Of a stretch of DNA of 26,004 bases, positions 1-8,481 are shown in pieces. A model generated the notes under the pieces. That model was not told where the DNA came from. It saw nothing but the letters and a program-made list of their open reading frames with translations, and did no database searches. Each line of letters begins with the position of its first letter. Within the stretch, counting starts at the first letter, position 1. The stretch comes from CAYPZL01 sp964415045 (GTDB taxonomy: Bacteria; Planctomycetota; Phycisphaerae; Sedimentisphaerales; Anaerobacaceae), in NCBI GenBank assembly GCA_964415045.1, contig CAYPZL010000065.1:1-26004 (forward strand). The letters run 5' to 3'. The position numbers and the translations under genes were made by a program.

Positions 1-58
1 AATCCTGTTCCCCACGCCCCAGACCAATCGAAAAAGTCAGTCAACTTGAGTATATGGT

Positions 59-835
59 ATGGGACAGAACGCCGAACACGACCGAATCGAACGAGCCCGG
101 CAGGGAGATCCGGGGGCCGTTGCGCATCTGTACCGACGCTACTGGCGTGCGGCTCGGGCGGCGGCCTATGGCGTCACCGCCGACCTGGCGCTGGCCGAGG
201 ACGCGGCCTCCGAGGCCTTCTGTGCGGCCCTGGAACACCTGGCGGACCTGCGTGATCCGCAGCGCTTCGGCCCCTGGCTGCGTACCATCGCGGTCCGGAC
301 GGCCCAACGCCTCGCGGCGGCTCGCCGAAAGCGGAACCAGGTCGAGCGACAGAAACAGCCCGATTCGCAAGCCCACGCGCCGGCCTCCCGCCTCGAACGT
401 GAGGAACTGGCCGGCCTGATTCACCAGGCCGTGGGAACCCTTCCCGCGACGCTGCGCGAGGCCCTGTCGCTGTTCTACTTCGAGGGCTACAGCACCGACG
501 AGGCGGCGCGCTTCCTGGACGTCCCCGTCGGCACGCTCAAGCGCCGCCTTCACGACGCCCGCCGGCGTCTGCACGACGTCGCCGAGCAGATCCTGAAAGG
601 AAAGAAACCGATGGACCCCAAACGCGAACAGATCCTCCAGCAGCTCCGGAACTTCGCCGAGAAAGGCGGAGACACCGAAGAATTCATAGAGGTCATGCGT
701 CAGGCCTGGTCGCTGCGTCCGCCGCCCTGGGAGCTTCTGCGAAAGGTCCGTCAGCAACACTGGGGCAAGATGGCGTCCAGGCTGAAACAGGACGAGAGCA
801 ACGTGCAACAGCTCCGCCAGTTCATGGCGCGATAG
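59..835 (+). CDS. ECF-type RNA polymerase sigma factor
   Basis: This 258-residue protein directs RNA polymerase to a specific promoter set as an extracytoplasmic-function sigma-70 relative. The N-terminal region (about residues 8-80) has the sigma-2 pattern: a helix with RARQGDPGAVAHLYRRY, then LAEDAASEAFCAALEHL and a GPWLRTIAVR segment. Residues 120-165 form sigma-4 (LPATLREALSLFYFEGYSTDEAARFLDVPVGTLKRRLHDAR), a typical HTH. After sigma-4 there is an unusual tail of about 85 residues rich in charged helices. A start with a spacer-compatible GGA motif also exists at the internal ATG at 611, so the tail could in principle be made separately. The reading frame stays open after the TAG at 833-835 and continues into the next ORF. 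No anti-sigma factor is adjacent. The family call is secure; the exact start and the true C-terminus are not. Confidence 0.88.
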   Translation: MGQNAEHDRIERARQGDPGAVAHLYRRYWRAARAAAYGVTADLALAEDAASEAFCAALEHLADLRDPQRFGPWLRTIAVRTAQRLAAARRKRNQVERQKQPDSQAHAPASRLEREELAGLIHQAVGTLPATLREALSLFYFEGYSTDEAARFLDVPVGTLKRRLHDARRRLHDVAEQILKGKKPMDPKREQILQQLRNFAEKGGDTEEFIEVMRQAWSLRPPPWELLRKVRQQHWGKMASRLKQDESNVQQLRQFMAR

Positions 836-874
836 TCCGGGCCTTCCGAGCGGGCGCAAGATCCCGATGATCCG

Positions 875-1519
875 GTGGGGGCGGCCGCCCGGGCGATTCG
901 GGCGGCGTTGCCCGAGTTCCAGACGTGGCAGGTCGATCCGTCGGCCGTCGTCGACACTCTGCTGGCAGCGGGGACATCGTCACACCTGCCGGCGGGCTTT
1001 GCCGAAGGCGAGCCGGTATCGTACCTGCGGGCCACCCGGGGACTGGTGCTGCTCAAGCCGGACGGCTCCATGCAAACCAGGGCCGATCTCATGAAGAATC
1101 CCCCGCCGGACACGTCGCCCGACCCGCAGCAGCGAGACACCCGCATGAGCGACGTGCTGGACCTGATGTGGCTGCGGCGCGAGCCGATCGAACTGCGAAG
1201 CGTCGAGGAACTGCTCCAGCGCCTGGTCGAGGCGGTGGTTCCCGAAACGCAGGCCCGCTTTCACAGTCACGAGGAACCGCAGTACCGTGCGGCTCTGCGC
1301 TTGCAGTTGGCCGACATTCGCATTCCCGCGGCCCTGGGGGGCGTGTACTATCCCTGGCCCGAGATACCCGAGGGGACCGGCAGCGCGCACGTGCGAATCT
1401 TCCTCGAGCCCTGGGCCACCGCTCGAAGCGGCCGGACCGTCGAAATGGCCGTCTTTACTTTTCCCCCATCCAACGAGGAGCCACAACCGCCGCCAGACAA
1501 GCCGAGCACACAGTCATGA
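875..1519 (+). CDS. Unknown protein, possible severed C-terminal part of the sigma factor
   Basis: This ORF of 214 residues would start at GTG 875, but no Shine-Dalgarno sequence precedes that codon. It lies in exactly the same frame as the sigma factor, which ends at TAG 833-835. All codons between the stop and 875 are open and have the same GC-rich third positions. The protein shows no family I recognise. It has a helical N-terminal part, a central stretch around residues 95-135 with paired helices (VLDLMWLRREPIELRSVEEL), and a C-terminal part with beta character (VYYPWPEIP, VRIFLEPWA, VEMAVFTFPP), ending in a Pro-rich tail. I infer that it is either the downstream half of a sigma factor with a large sensor-like extension, interrupted by one stop codon, or a separate gene with a weak start. 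It converges on the FHA gene. Confidence 0.5.
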   Translation: MGAAARAIRAALPEFQTWQVDPSAVVDTLLAAGTSSHLPAGFAEGEPVSYLRATRGLVLLKPDGSMQTRADLMKNPPPDTSPDPQQRDTRMSDVLDLMWLRREPIELRSVEELLQRLVEAVVPETQARFHSHEEPQYRAALRLQLADIRIPAALGGVYYPWPEIPEGTGSAHVRIFLEPWATARSGRTVEMAVFTFPPSNEEPQPPPDKPSTQS

Positions 1520-1563
1520 CATCGCCGCGCTCAATACGATGCAGCCGCCCCGCCGCCGGGTCT

Positions 1564-1935
1564 CTATTGGAGCCGCGTAGTGCGCATGCGCTCGCCGTAC
1601 TTCTTGTAATGGGACAACGCGCTTTCGCGATCCTCAAAGTCCTTATCGGTGAACAGCAGCATCGTCTGCCCGATCAGAATCTCGTCACCATCGGACAGGA
1701 TCGTCGCCTCGCTGAGCTTGCGCCGATTGACGAATACCCCGTGCCTGCTGCCCATATCTTCGGCACTGTATTTCTCGGAGGCTGCGTCGAACCGAATGCG
1801 CAGATGCTTGCGAGAGACCAGATCGTCCAGGATTTGCAGGGGCAGGTTCTCCGCCCGGCCGATCACGCTGGTGCGCCGGCCAAGCGGGAGAAACTCTCCC
1901 GTCCGCTGACCGGAGATCACAATAATCGAGGCCAT
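1564..1935 (-). CDS. Stand-alone FHA-domain protein
   Basis: The product is 123 residues and is almost entirely one forkhead-associated domain, a module that binds phosphothreonine peptides. The diagnostic positions are present: the IGR turn at 25-27, SRKH at 41-44, and the GSRHGVFVN strand ending in Asn70. A short polar tail (about residues 98-123) follows. The start at 1935 is preceded by GGGGAGG with good spacing, which makes it much better than the longer in-frame start upstream. No kinase or phosphatase lies next to it, so its partner must be elsewhere. It could link Ser/Thr kinase signalling, common in Planctomycetota, to an unknown target. A TTGACA-type promoter lies about 50-80 bp upstream. 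Confidence 0.88.
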   Translation of the reverse strand: MASIIVISGQRTGEFLPLGRRTSVIGRAENLPLQILDDLVSRKHLRIRFDAASEKYSAEDMGSRHGVFVNRRKLSEATILSDGDEILIGQTMLLFTDKDFEDRESALSHYKKYGERMRTTRLQ

Positions 1936-1985
1936 GATGATCCTCCCCAAAACGGCGAACGAATGACCCTGTACAGACCAAGGCA

Positions 1986-2015
1986 AGGGTACCGCCACCC
2001 CCCCGGTGCTGTCAA
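1986..2015 (-). promoter_or_regulatory. Candidate sigma-70 promoter for the FHA gene
   Basis: On the minus strand there is a perfect TTGACA (plus positions 2010-2015), an 18-bp spacer and TACCCT (1986-1991). The -10 box is poor. The predicted leader to the FHA start is about 40-45 nt. Confidence 0.35.
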
Positions 2016-2053
2016 GACGAAGGTTCCCGCCGCAGACACCAGCTCTCTTGACA
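2010..2053. repeat. Inverted repeat TGTCAAGA / TCTTGACA
   Basis: The arms TGTCAAGA (2010-2017) and TCTTGACA (2046-2053) are perfect 8-bp inverted repeats separated by 28 bp. Each arm contains a TTGACA-like box reading outward on opposite strands. The repeat sits between the divergently transcribed FHA gene and the serine-hydrolase remnant. It may be a pair of divergent -35 boxes or an operator. Confidence 0.4.
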
Positions 2054-2159
2054 CGCCCCGGCTTGACGCGACGGGGACGATGTTCGCCAGCGCCGGCGTG
2101 GGGATCGTGACCGAAGGAGCAGGAGACCAACCGATGCGCGGCCCTTTGCAGAGGCCGCA

Positions 2160-3770
2160 GTGCCGGTGGAACCTGAGGAGAACGTCCGGCGCGTCAACCG
2201 GGCCCTGGCCCGGCCCTACACGCTCGACAAGTCGCTGCAGGCCGTCCCCGGAAACCACCCCAATCCCGATCACCTCGGCGTCTCGACCGGTCTGATCTCG
2301 AACGTCATCGACATGGCGAAATACGATGCGGCCCTCGACCGCCGCGCTTTCATCAGCGAGGCCTCGCAGGAGCTGGCGTGGACGCCCGCCGTGGCCAACT
2401 CCCGCGAAACACTGCCTTACGGCCTGGGCTGGTTCGTCCAGGAGTTCAGGGGGACCAAACTCGTGTGGCATTATGGCTGGGAGGTGACCGTGGGACAGCT
2501 CGGCATCGACGAGAAAGTCCCTTTGACCGAGGCCGAGAAGCAGGCGCGGGTCATGGATCTGCTCCGGGCCCGCTCCGGCGTGTATATCCCGGCGGCCGCC
2601 GAGACTGCGTCCATGCAAAACGCCCGGCCCGAGAGAGGCAGCCACGGGCCCGGGACACACTGGTACTACAACAACTGGGACTTCAACGTCCTCGGAACCA
2701 TCTTCCGCCAGCAGACCGGTGACGGCATCTTCGCCGCCTTTGGCAAGCGCATCGCCGAACCGCTCCGGATGCAGGACTACGCCGCCGAGCGGCAGAGCTA
2801 CAGCTACGAACAGAACTTCTCGATTCACCCGGCCTATCCCTTCCTCATCTCGGCGCGGGACATGGCCAAGCTGGGCCAGCTCTTCCTGCAACAGGGTCGC
2901 TGGGACGGCCGGCAGATCATCCCGGCGGCGTGGATCGCAGAGAGCACGCGATCCTATTCCCAAACCGGCACACCGCAAGTCGGCTATGGGTACATGTGGT
3001 GGATCGTGACGGATGACTTTTGCGGCATGAAAGACGGCGACTATTATGCCAGCGGCTACGGAGGCCAGAAACTGTTCGTCCTGCCCCGCATCAACACGCT
3101 CGTGGTCCATCGTAACAACATCTATCTGCCCGGCGTCAACATTGACTACGTATCCGCGGCCCCCTTCTACCTCATGCCCAGGATTCTCGACGCGTACACG
3201 GGCCAGCGTCAGCCGACCGTCGCGGCCTCGACGGCGAAAGCGGTCCGCCCCCGGCGTCTCCTTAAGGACTACGCACAAATCCAGCGCGCATCCGCCGCCG
3301 ACTACACGGCCTGGAGGATCATATTGTGGGCCTGCGCAGTCGCATTTGCCTCGTGGGCCGCCCTCTGCACCGCCCGCAGCGCGATCAAACGGGCCCGATC
3401 ATCGAGAACGCGGACGAACGGCACGGCCAACGGGCGTCCGGCGCTGGTCACAGTGACGCGACTCGTCGGCTCCCTGGTCGCCCTGACATGCACGGTCTAT
3501 CTGCTCGCGCTGCTGCTCTTTGAGGGCGTGCTGAAATTCATCGCCGTCAACGGCGTGCCGCCCTACCTCCCGGCCTTCTACAGCGCCATCGTCTACGTTC
3601 CCCTGCTCGCCCCGGCGGCCGCCGGTCTGAGCCTGCTCGTAACCATCCTGCTCTGGGCGCGCAGGAACGGAACGCTCTTCGAACGCGCGCACTTGACCGC
3701 ATTCACCGTGGCCCTGATCGTCTTTACCTGGGCCTCCTGCACCCTGAACCTGATGCCTGAATGGCGCTGA
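2160..3770 (+). pseudogene. Chimeric serine hydrolase (beta-lactamase/PBP-like) remnant with four C-terminal TM helices
   Basis: The open frame of 536 codons joins pieces of two serine beta-lactamase-like hydrolases. Residues 1-108 match the C-terminal half of one such enzyme, with GVSTGLISNVIDMAKYD and LPYGLGWFVQEFRGTK followed by WHYGW, the HxG/KTG-equivalent motif that normally lies near the end of the domain. From about residue 109 the sequence restarts as the middle of a second hydrolase (LGIDEKVPLTEAEKQARV, then the YxN-type WYYNN at 168-172 and GYGGQ at 299-303). Neither half has the SxxK nucleophile motif. Four hydrophobic helices follow (about 384-404, 434-463, 470-500, 510-530). The GTG start has no ribosome site. 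The well-placed AGGAG-ATG at 2134 is in another frame that stops at 2295. I infer a deletion chimera without activity. An assembly join is the alternative. Confidence 0.7.
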
Positions 3771-3827
3771 CGGCGGATGCCTTGAGATGGAATCCCCCAC
3801 CGGCCCAACACATACAGTTGCATACAC

Positions 3828-5375
3828 TCAGGGGGATGGCCCGAGGTCCGGTCGCGGCGCCGTGCGGCTTGTCTTGTCGCGGGGCCCCCTGCGCTGGACA
3901 GGCAAGACCAGAGCGGCCAGAAGAAACACCACCGCCGGCCACCGACTCCATGCGGCCCACGAAACGACCGATGCGCTGAGCAGAACACCCCAGGCGCCGG
4001 CCTGGAGCGACGCCAGGGGGACGCGCCGCCCGGCCGGGTCACGACGCCAGCGCCGCAGCTTCCGCAGGGAGGCAACGATCTCATAGAAACCAAGACCAAG
4101 AAGGCATGCGATCCCGGCGTACACGGCGCCGGGAAGTCCGGCATCTCCACCCATCACAGCCGGCATAACAGGACGCCGCGTCAGCGCAAAGAGCGTGGCC
4201 GCTTCCCCCAGGTACGGCGCGTCGGAGATATTCGAGAGGATACGGGGCACGAGCAACGTCCCGTCCGGCAACGGCCAGCACACGACCATGGCCTCGGCCG
4301 CCAGCTTGCCGGCGCGGTCCAGATCCCCCATGGCCCGTGTGGCCCCCACCCCGAAGGCACAGGCCGCGGCACCATAGCCCCCGATCACCGGACCGGCATC
4401 CACGTCGCTCAAATTGAACCAGCCAATGTCCAAATCCCGGGGAAACTCGCGAAACCCGGCCAGCACCACCCCCTCCTGCCAGAATTGTGCCTCATACTTG
4501 TTGTACCATTGCCGCGCGGTCCACGGCCAGAGCTCCGGGGCCCATATCAGCATGAACGACAGCCCCACGCCGCGGGCGCTGTCCCGGGCCCGCCCGGTTC
4601 GGGAACTCACGACGTAAGCCGGCAGACCCGTATGCTTGTCAAGACACGCGCCCTCAAAGCCCCGGACCGCGCGGCCGGCGAACGTGGAATGGTCCGTTCC
4701 CAGCACGGCGTCGGCCCGTCGAATCGCTGCAATGGCCGGTACAATGTCCACCGGATAACACTGCCCCGGATAGTCATCCAGCAGTCCGTGGGGAGAGTCA
4801 TCCAACTCCTGCGCCAGGGACTCCACCTGAGAGCGCAAGAAGGGCTCGTAGCGCGTATCATCGAGCAGCTTCTGGTAGCTGGTCAGCGCGCTGATCAACA
4901 ACATACGATAAAACAGATTCTCTTTTTTGAGATAGTCGTCACCCCAGTGCTCTTTCACCCAGCCGGCATGGTTTGGATCGGCCACGAGCGCGGCGGCCGC
5001 CTCGATCGCGCCGCGTGCGTACTGCCTCGGAGGAACCGGCCACGGCGACAGGTCCTGCTCGGCTGCTTCCTGGAGCGCCTCGGTGGCCCAGAGATAGAAC
5101 ACCGATCCGAACAGAGGCCACTCCGTCCCGGAGATGTCGGCCGTCGTCAGGGCGGCCGCTCTTCCCGCCCGTACGCGCTGTCGCGCCCATCTCTCATACT
5201 TCGGCGACAGTGCCCGATGCCAGCGGAAAACGCACGGTGGAATCTTCCCGCCATACAGGGCCGGGTCGCGCAGATTCCAGGTCAGCATCGCTGCCGGAAT
5301 GAGGAAGAGGTAAAGACTCAGCGCAGCCGCGATGACCGCATTGACGCAGACACAAATTGTAAGCGCTTTTCGCAT
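3828..5375 (-). CDS. Membrane-anchored alpha-helical protein resembling linalool dehydratase/isomerase
   Basis: The product is 515 residues. It starts with a membrane helix (about 5-28), continues with a large helical soluble part, and ends with three more hydrophobic stretches in the last 100 residues. The soluble part resembles the (alpha/alpha)6 barrel of linalool dehydratase/isomerase: WGDDYLKKENLFYR at 144-157 corresponds to the enzyme's KENIMY region, followed by SPHGLLDDYPGQCYPVD at 194-210, then LGTD, GLPAY and GFREFP. Cys206 sits where one of the enzyme's catalytic Cys lies; a second Cys is not evident. The comparison is from memory, not a search, and substrate cannot be inferred. 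The start at 5375 was chosen over 5432 because it begins directly at the membrane helix. It lies 128 bp downstream of the rhamnosidase gene on the same strand. Confidence 0.6.
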   Translation of the reverse strand: MRKALTICVCVNAVIAAALSLYLFLIPAAMLTWNLRDPALYGGKIPPCVFRWHRALSPKYERWARQRVRAGRAAALTTADISGTEWPLFGSVFYLWATEALQEAAEQDLSPWPVPPRQYARGAIEAAAALVADPNHAGWVKEHWGDDYLKKENLFYRMLLISALTSYQKLLDDTRYEPFLRSQVESLAQELDDSPHGLLDDYPGQCYPVDIVPAIAAIRRADAVLGTDHSTFAGRAVRGFEGACLDKHTGLPAYVVSSRTGRARDSARGVGLSFMLIWAPELWPWTARQWYNKYEAQFWQEGVVLAGFREFPRDLDIGWFNLSDVDAGPVIGGYGAAACAFGVGATRAMGDLDRAGKLAAEAMVVCWPLPDGTLLVPRILSNISDAPYLGEAATLFALTRRPVMPAVMGGDAGLPGAVYAGIACLLGLGFYEIVASLRKLRRWRRDPAGRRVPLASLQAGAWGVLLSASVVSWAAWSRWPAVVFLLAALVLPVQRRGPRDKTSRTAPRPDLGPSP

Positions 5376-5503
5376 AACCGATCCGCACCTTTCCAGCGTC
5401 CGGCACTGAGCGTAGCGCAAATTGAGGGACATGTCAAGACCGACGGCCTGTGTATCCGGGTCAAATCCGGCGCAACAGCGGCCCCACGGTGCGACCGACC
5501 TGC

Positions 5504-7273
5504 TTATCGACCCGTCTCAGCCTGACCCGGGCGTATGATCGTCATGCCGTCGGGGGCATGGATGGTGCTGTCGATGGTGCCGTCGGTGCGGCGGACGTGT
5601 CGGACTTTGACGAGGCCCGCCGGCGTGGGGACGGTGCCCTCGGCCCAGGCGAGGTCGCCAAGGTGCGGCTTGACCTCGACCGCTTTGCCGCCCGGCTCGA
5701 CGATCCGGACGCCCAGGACGTGCTCGCTGAGCCAGGCGGTGGGGCCGGAGGCCCAGCCGTGACAGAGGCTGTGACGAAAGCCCTTGTAGCAGTAGTTGCC
5801 GAAGTCGCCGTGGATGTCCTTCTTGCCCGGCGGGACCAGCTCGTCGATGCGAGCGGCGTTCTCGGTCCACTCCAAATCGAAGTCTTCCCAGAACGTGGTC
5901 GCGCCTAAATCCAGCATCGCGCCCCAGTACTGGCGGATGCAGTCGAGGCAGCCCTGATAGTCGCCGGCCTTGGCGCGGGCCTGGAGGACATAGTAGCCGT
6001 AGAAGGTGGACATGCGCTTGGCGCCATCCACGGCCATCACCTCGCGATTGAGCTTCGCGGCATCTTCGAGCCTGGCCAGCGCGATCAGCGCAGCGGCCTG
6101 CTTGCTGCCGGCCGGATCGGGGGTGTATTCGCGCAGTCGTGTCACTGCGTCGCGGCAACGACGCGCCACGGACGGCTCGGAAAGCACGTCGCACAACTGA
6201 GCCCCGGCCTCCAGCGTCATCACCAGCAGCGCGTGCAGCCCGGCGTGGGTGGCCTCCGCGTTCGCGCGCGAGGGCCAGTCCAGGAAGCGCATGGCCGGCA
6301 GCTTCTCCCGGCCGTCCGGACCGACGCAGCGCGCGAGCTGTTTCAGCAGTCCCGTCAGATAGACCTTCTGCTGTTCGAGATACGCGCGGTCGGCCCCATA
6401 GCTATACCACGCGTGATGAATCAGCACCCACCACATCGAGTAGGAGCTGATCCCGTTCATCCACTTGGGCAGAGGCGTTTCGTCGCGGATCAGATCGAGG
6501 CTGGCCGGGATGATGTCGTGTCCCCCGAACACCGACAGAATCGTCATCGTCTCGGGGTGCATGTCGCCGATCCACACCAGGCGGTCGCGCTTGATGCCGT
6601 CCCAGAGATAGTCCTGCATGTTCAGATGCACGGTGTAGGCCCCGGTTTCCCAGATGCGGTTCAGGCGCTCGTCACTGCATCGAAACGTGCCCTGGTATTC
6701 GAGCGGCCGGTAGAGAAACACCGCCCGCACCGCCTTGAGCCGCACGAAGGTGTCCGGCTCAGCCACGTCGATGCGTACGAAGCGAAACCCGGTATTGCCG
6801 ATCTCGTGGGTGCCGAGCCACGGGACCAGGCACGTCTGATCGCGAACGGCGTGGTCGTTCGTGGCGTTCTTCGCGCCGCCGACGTCGCTCATCGCCTCGC
6901 TGACCGACTCGCCGAAACGCACCCGCAAACGCACCGGCTTGTTGCCGGTGGTGTGCCAGACCATGATCTGGACGCCGCCGTGCAGTTCCTTCCCGAAGTC
7001 GAGCAGGACGCCCGCGCCTTTGCCTTCGTTGCGCAACACGCACGGCTCGTGCGCATCCAGTGTGATTTGTCCCGTGCGTTGCTCCAGAAGCGCCTCGGCG
7101 TTCTCGACGGTCTTGCCTTCGCTGTGCCAGACGATCCGGCTCGGCCGAACGTACCGCCGCACCCGCGGATCGACCTCCGACCGCCCCGCCATCGCCCCAT
7201 CCTCGGCGCCGCCCGCGTACACGCACCAGGCCAGAATCACAGTGAGTATCGCAAAGACCGTTCGACATCGCAT
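5504..7273 (-). CDS. Secreted alpha-L-rhamnosidase, GH78 family
   Basis: This 589-residue enzyme is predicted to hydrolyse terminal alpha-L-rhamnose from glycans by an inverting mechanism. A signal peptide covers about residues 1-22 (cleavage near YAGGA). An N-terminal beta domain (about 60-190) includes GVLLDFGKELHGG and the strand FRFVRIDV. The (alpha/alpha)6 catalytic domain follows, with the GH78 acidic motif DGIKRDRLVWIGDM at 225-238, TTFWEDFD at 459-466 (likely general-base Glu463) and SLCHGWASGP at 502-511. The C-terminal beta domain has GVRIVEPGGKAVEVKPHLGDL, typical for the family. The protein is shorter than many GH78 enzymes because it lacks the extra N-terminal carbohydrate-binding modules. 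The start has a strong GAGGAG at the right distance. It probably acts in the periplasm or outside the cell. Confidence 0.92.
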   Translation of the reverse strand: MRCRTVFAILTVILAWCVYAGGAEDGAMAGRSEVDPRVRRYVRPSRIVWHSEGKTVENAEALLEQRTGQITLDAHEPCVLRNEGKGAGVLLDFGKELHGGVQIMVWHTTGNKPVRLRVRFGESVSEAMSDVGGAKNATNDHAVRDQTCLVPWLGTHEIGNTGFRFVRIDVAEPDTFVRLKAVRAVFLYRPLEYQGTFRCSDERLNRIWETGAYTVHLNMQDYLWDGIKRDRLVWIGDMHPETMTILSVFGGHDIIPASLDLIRDETPLPKWMNGISSYSMWWVLIHHAWYSYGADRAYLEQQKVYLTGLLKQLARCVGPDGREKLPAMRFLDWPSRANAEATHAGLHALLVMTLEAGAQLCDVLSEPSVARRCRDAVTRLREYTPDPAGSKQAAALIALARLEDAAKLNREVMAVDGAKRMSTFYGYYVLQARAKAGDYQGCLDCIRQYWGAMLDLGATTFWEDFDLEWTENAARIDELVPPGKKDIHGDFGNYCYKGFRHSLCHGWASGPTAWLSEHVLGVRIVEPGGKAVEVKPHLGDLAWAEGTVPTPAGLVKVRHVRRTDGTIDSTIHAPDGMTIIRPGQAETGR

Positions 7274-7327
7274 GAAAAACTCCTCGTACCAGAATCACAT
7301 CGACTGCACTGCATCCATTCGCAAATG

Positions 7328-7672
7328 AATTATGATACCGGCACAGCCGCGTCCCGTCCACCACACCACGGACACGAAACCAGTTCCGACTTACCCGACT
7401 CCACGGCGCAAGACACCGCGAACGCACAAAGCGACATCGACCTTCTCGTTGTCCTGCAAGGCCCTTTCGAACACGCGAGAGAGCTGCGGCGCATCGTCGA
7501 TCTACTCTATCCCGTGCAGCTTGAGACCGAGCGTGTGATATCAGCCAAGGTACCCAGTCCCACGATCCAGATGCTTTGTCGCGCAGTTGTGTTCGGCTTC
7601 GAAGAAGGCTTCTCGTTTGCCCGGGAAGCGGTGGATTGTTTGGCTCGTCGGGTAGAGCGGGCTCAGCCGTAG
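7328..7672 (+). pseudogene. Decayed nucleotidyltransferase (MNT-type) remnant
   Basis: The frame encodes SDIDLLVVLQGPFEHARELRRIVDLLYPVQLE followed by VISAK, which is the core of a minimal nucleotidyltransferase of the kind paired with HEPN proteins. The expected GS-x-ARG segment just before the SDIDLLVV motif is degenerate (PDSTAQDTANAQ). After VISAK the expected tail (LYRNxxREGV-like) is lost in this frame; a faint echo (CVRLRRRLLV) lies in another frame, which suggests frameshifts. No ribosome site precedes the ATG at 7328. Its last 10 bp overlap the end of the convergent gene. I call it a non-functional remnant; no HEPN partner is next to it. Confidence 0.5.
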
Positions 7673-8481
7673 GATACTTGCGAGTCGGAATGTCCCTCGT
7701 CGTTGCTGCGCGAGGCGGCCAGTTTGACCAGGGTATTGGTCGCCGCGCGGCATTGCTCATCGCCGCGGGCCAACTCACGAAGCAGTTCATCGAGGTCGGC
7801 CGCAGCGAGATGCAGCAGCGTCAGCGCCGCCACCACTCGCACCGGGGCATCGCACGGGCCCACGACGCGGCGCCGAAGAGCCCCAACAGTCGAAGAGACG
7901 CAGTCGATCCGCCCCAGCAGCAAGGCGGAGAAGTAAACCACGAACGCATCCGGATCAGGTTTCTCCAGATGGGTGCGCAGCAGGTTCACCACCGCCAGAA
8001 CCGAGGGATGCAAATCGCACCAGTTCTCGGACTTCGCCACGGACAACATGCGCCAGAGGCCGTGAAAGTAATGATCGTACAACTCGCCGCAAACATCCGT
8101 CGGAATGAACACCTTGTTGCGAGCCAGCATGTAAAAGCAATACGCCGAGGGCGAGGACAGCGGCGGCTCCGGCAGGCTCAGAAAGGCCCGGATGCCGTTG
8201 TACCAGGGCAGGCGATTCAGGCTCTCGACGAGAGACCAGCTCAGAAACATATTGCCCCGAATCGAATCCCGGACCACGTCAAAGACCGCCTCGGAATCCG
8301 TCTGCGAGGCGCTGAGCAGTTCCAGAGCCGCAGGCGCGGCCTGCGAAGACCTCAGGTGACGAAGCAGCGTGGCATCGGAAGGGCCTTGCTCGAGCAGGGA
8401 CAGGGCCGCTTCGGTCGTCGACGACCGCCAGGGGGCGCGCTCAAGGCGCAACGCAGCCTGGCGGGAACAGAAAGAATGCAT
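7663..8481 (-). CDS. Unknown alpha-helical protein
   Basis: The 272-residue product is not a family I recognise. It is mostly amphipathic helices with many Leu, Ala and Ser. Examples are TEAALSLLEQGPSDATLLRHL, NMFLSWSLVESLNRLPWYNGIRAFLSLPE and VRVVAALTLLHLAAADLDELLRELAR. The overall look is that of a helical-repeat (HEAT- or TPR-like) scaffold, but no repeat is regular enough to name. It has no signal peptide or membrane helix. The start at 8481 was chosen for the AAGAGGAG site just upstream; a longer frame to 8592 lacks one. It is divergent from the HTH regulator across 442 bp, so it is a candidate target of that regulator. Confidence 0.7.
   Translation of the reverse strand: MHSFCSRQAALRLERAPWRSSTTEAALSLLEQGPSDATLLRHLRSSQAAPAALELLSASQTDSEAVFDVVRDSIRGNMFLSWSLVESLNRLPWYNGIRAFLSLPEPPLSSPSAYCFYMLARNKVFIPTDVCGELYDHYFHGLWRMLSVAKSENWCDLHPSVLAVVNLLRTHLEKPDPDAFVVYFSALLLGRIDCVSSTVGALRRRVVGPCDAPVRVVAALTLLHLAAADLDELLRELARGDEQCRAATNTLVKLAASRSNDEGHSDSQVSYG

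Noticed and set aside
1917..3278. Minus-strand frame of 453 codons opposite the serine hydrolase
   Set aside because: It has no recognisable domain and lies antisense to a frame with clear beta-lactamase-family motifs; long antisense frames are common at this GC content.
6233..7327. Long plus-strand frame opposite the rhamnosidase
   Set aside because: It is antisense to a clear GH78 gene; only its last part (from 7328) carries a recognisable remnant.
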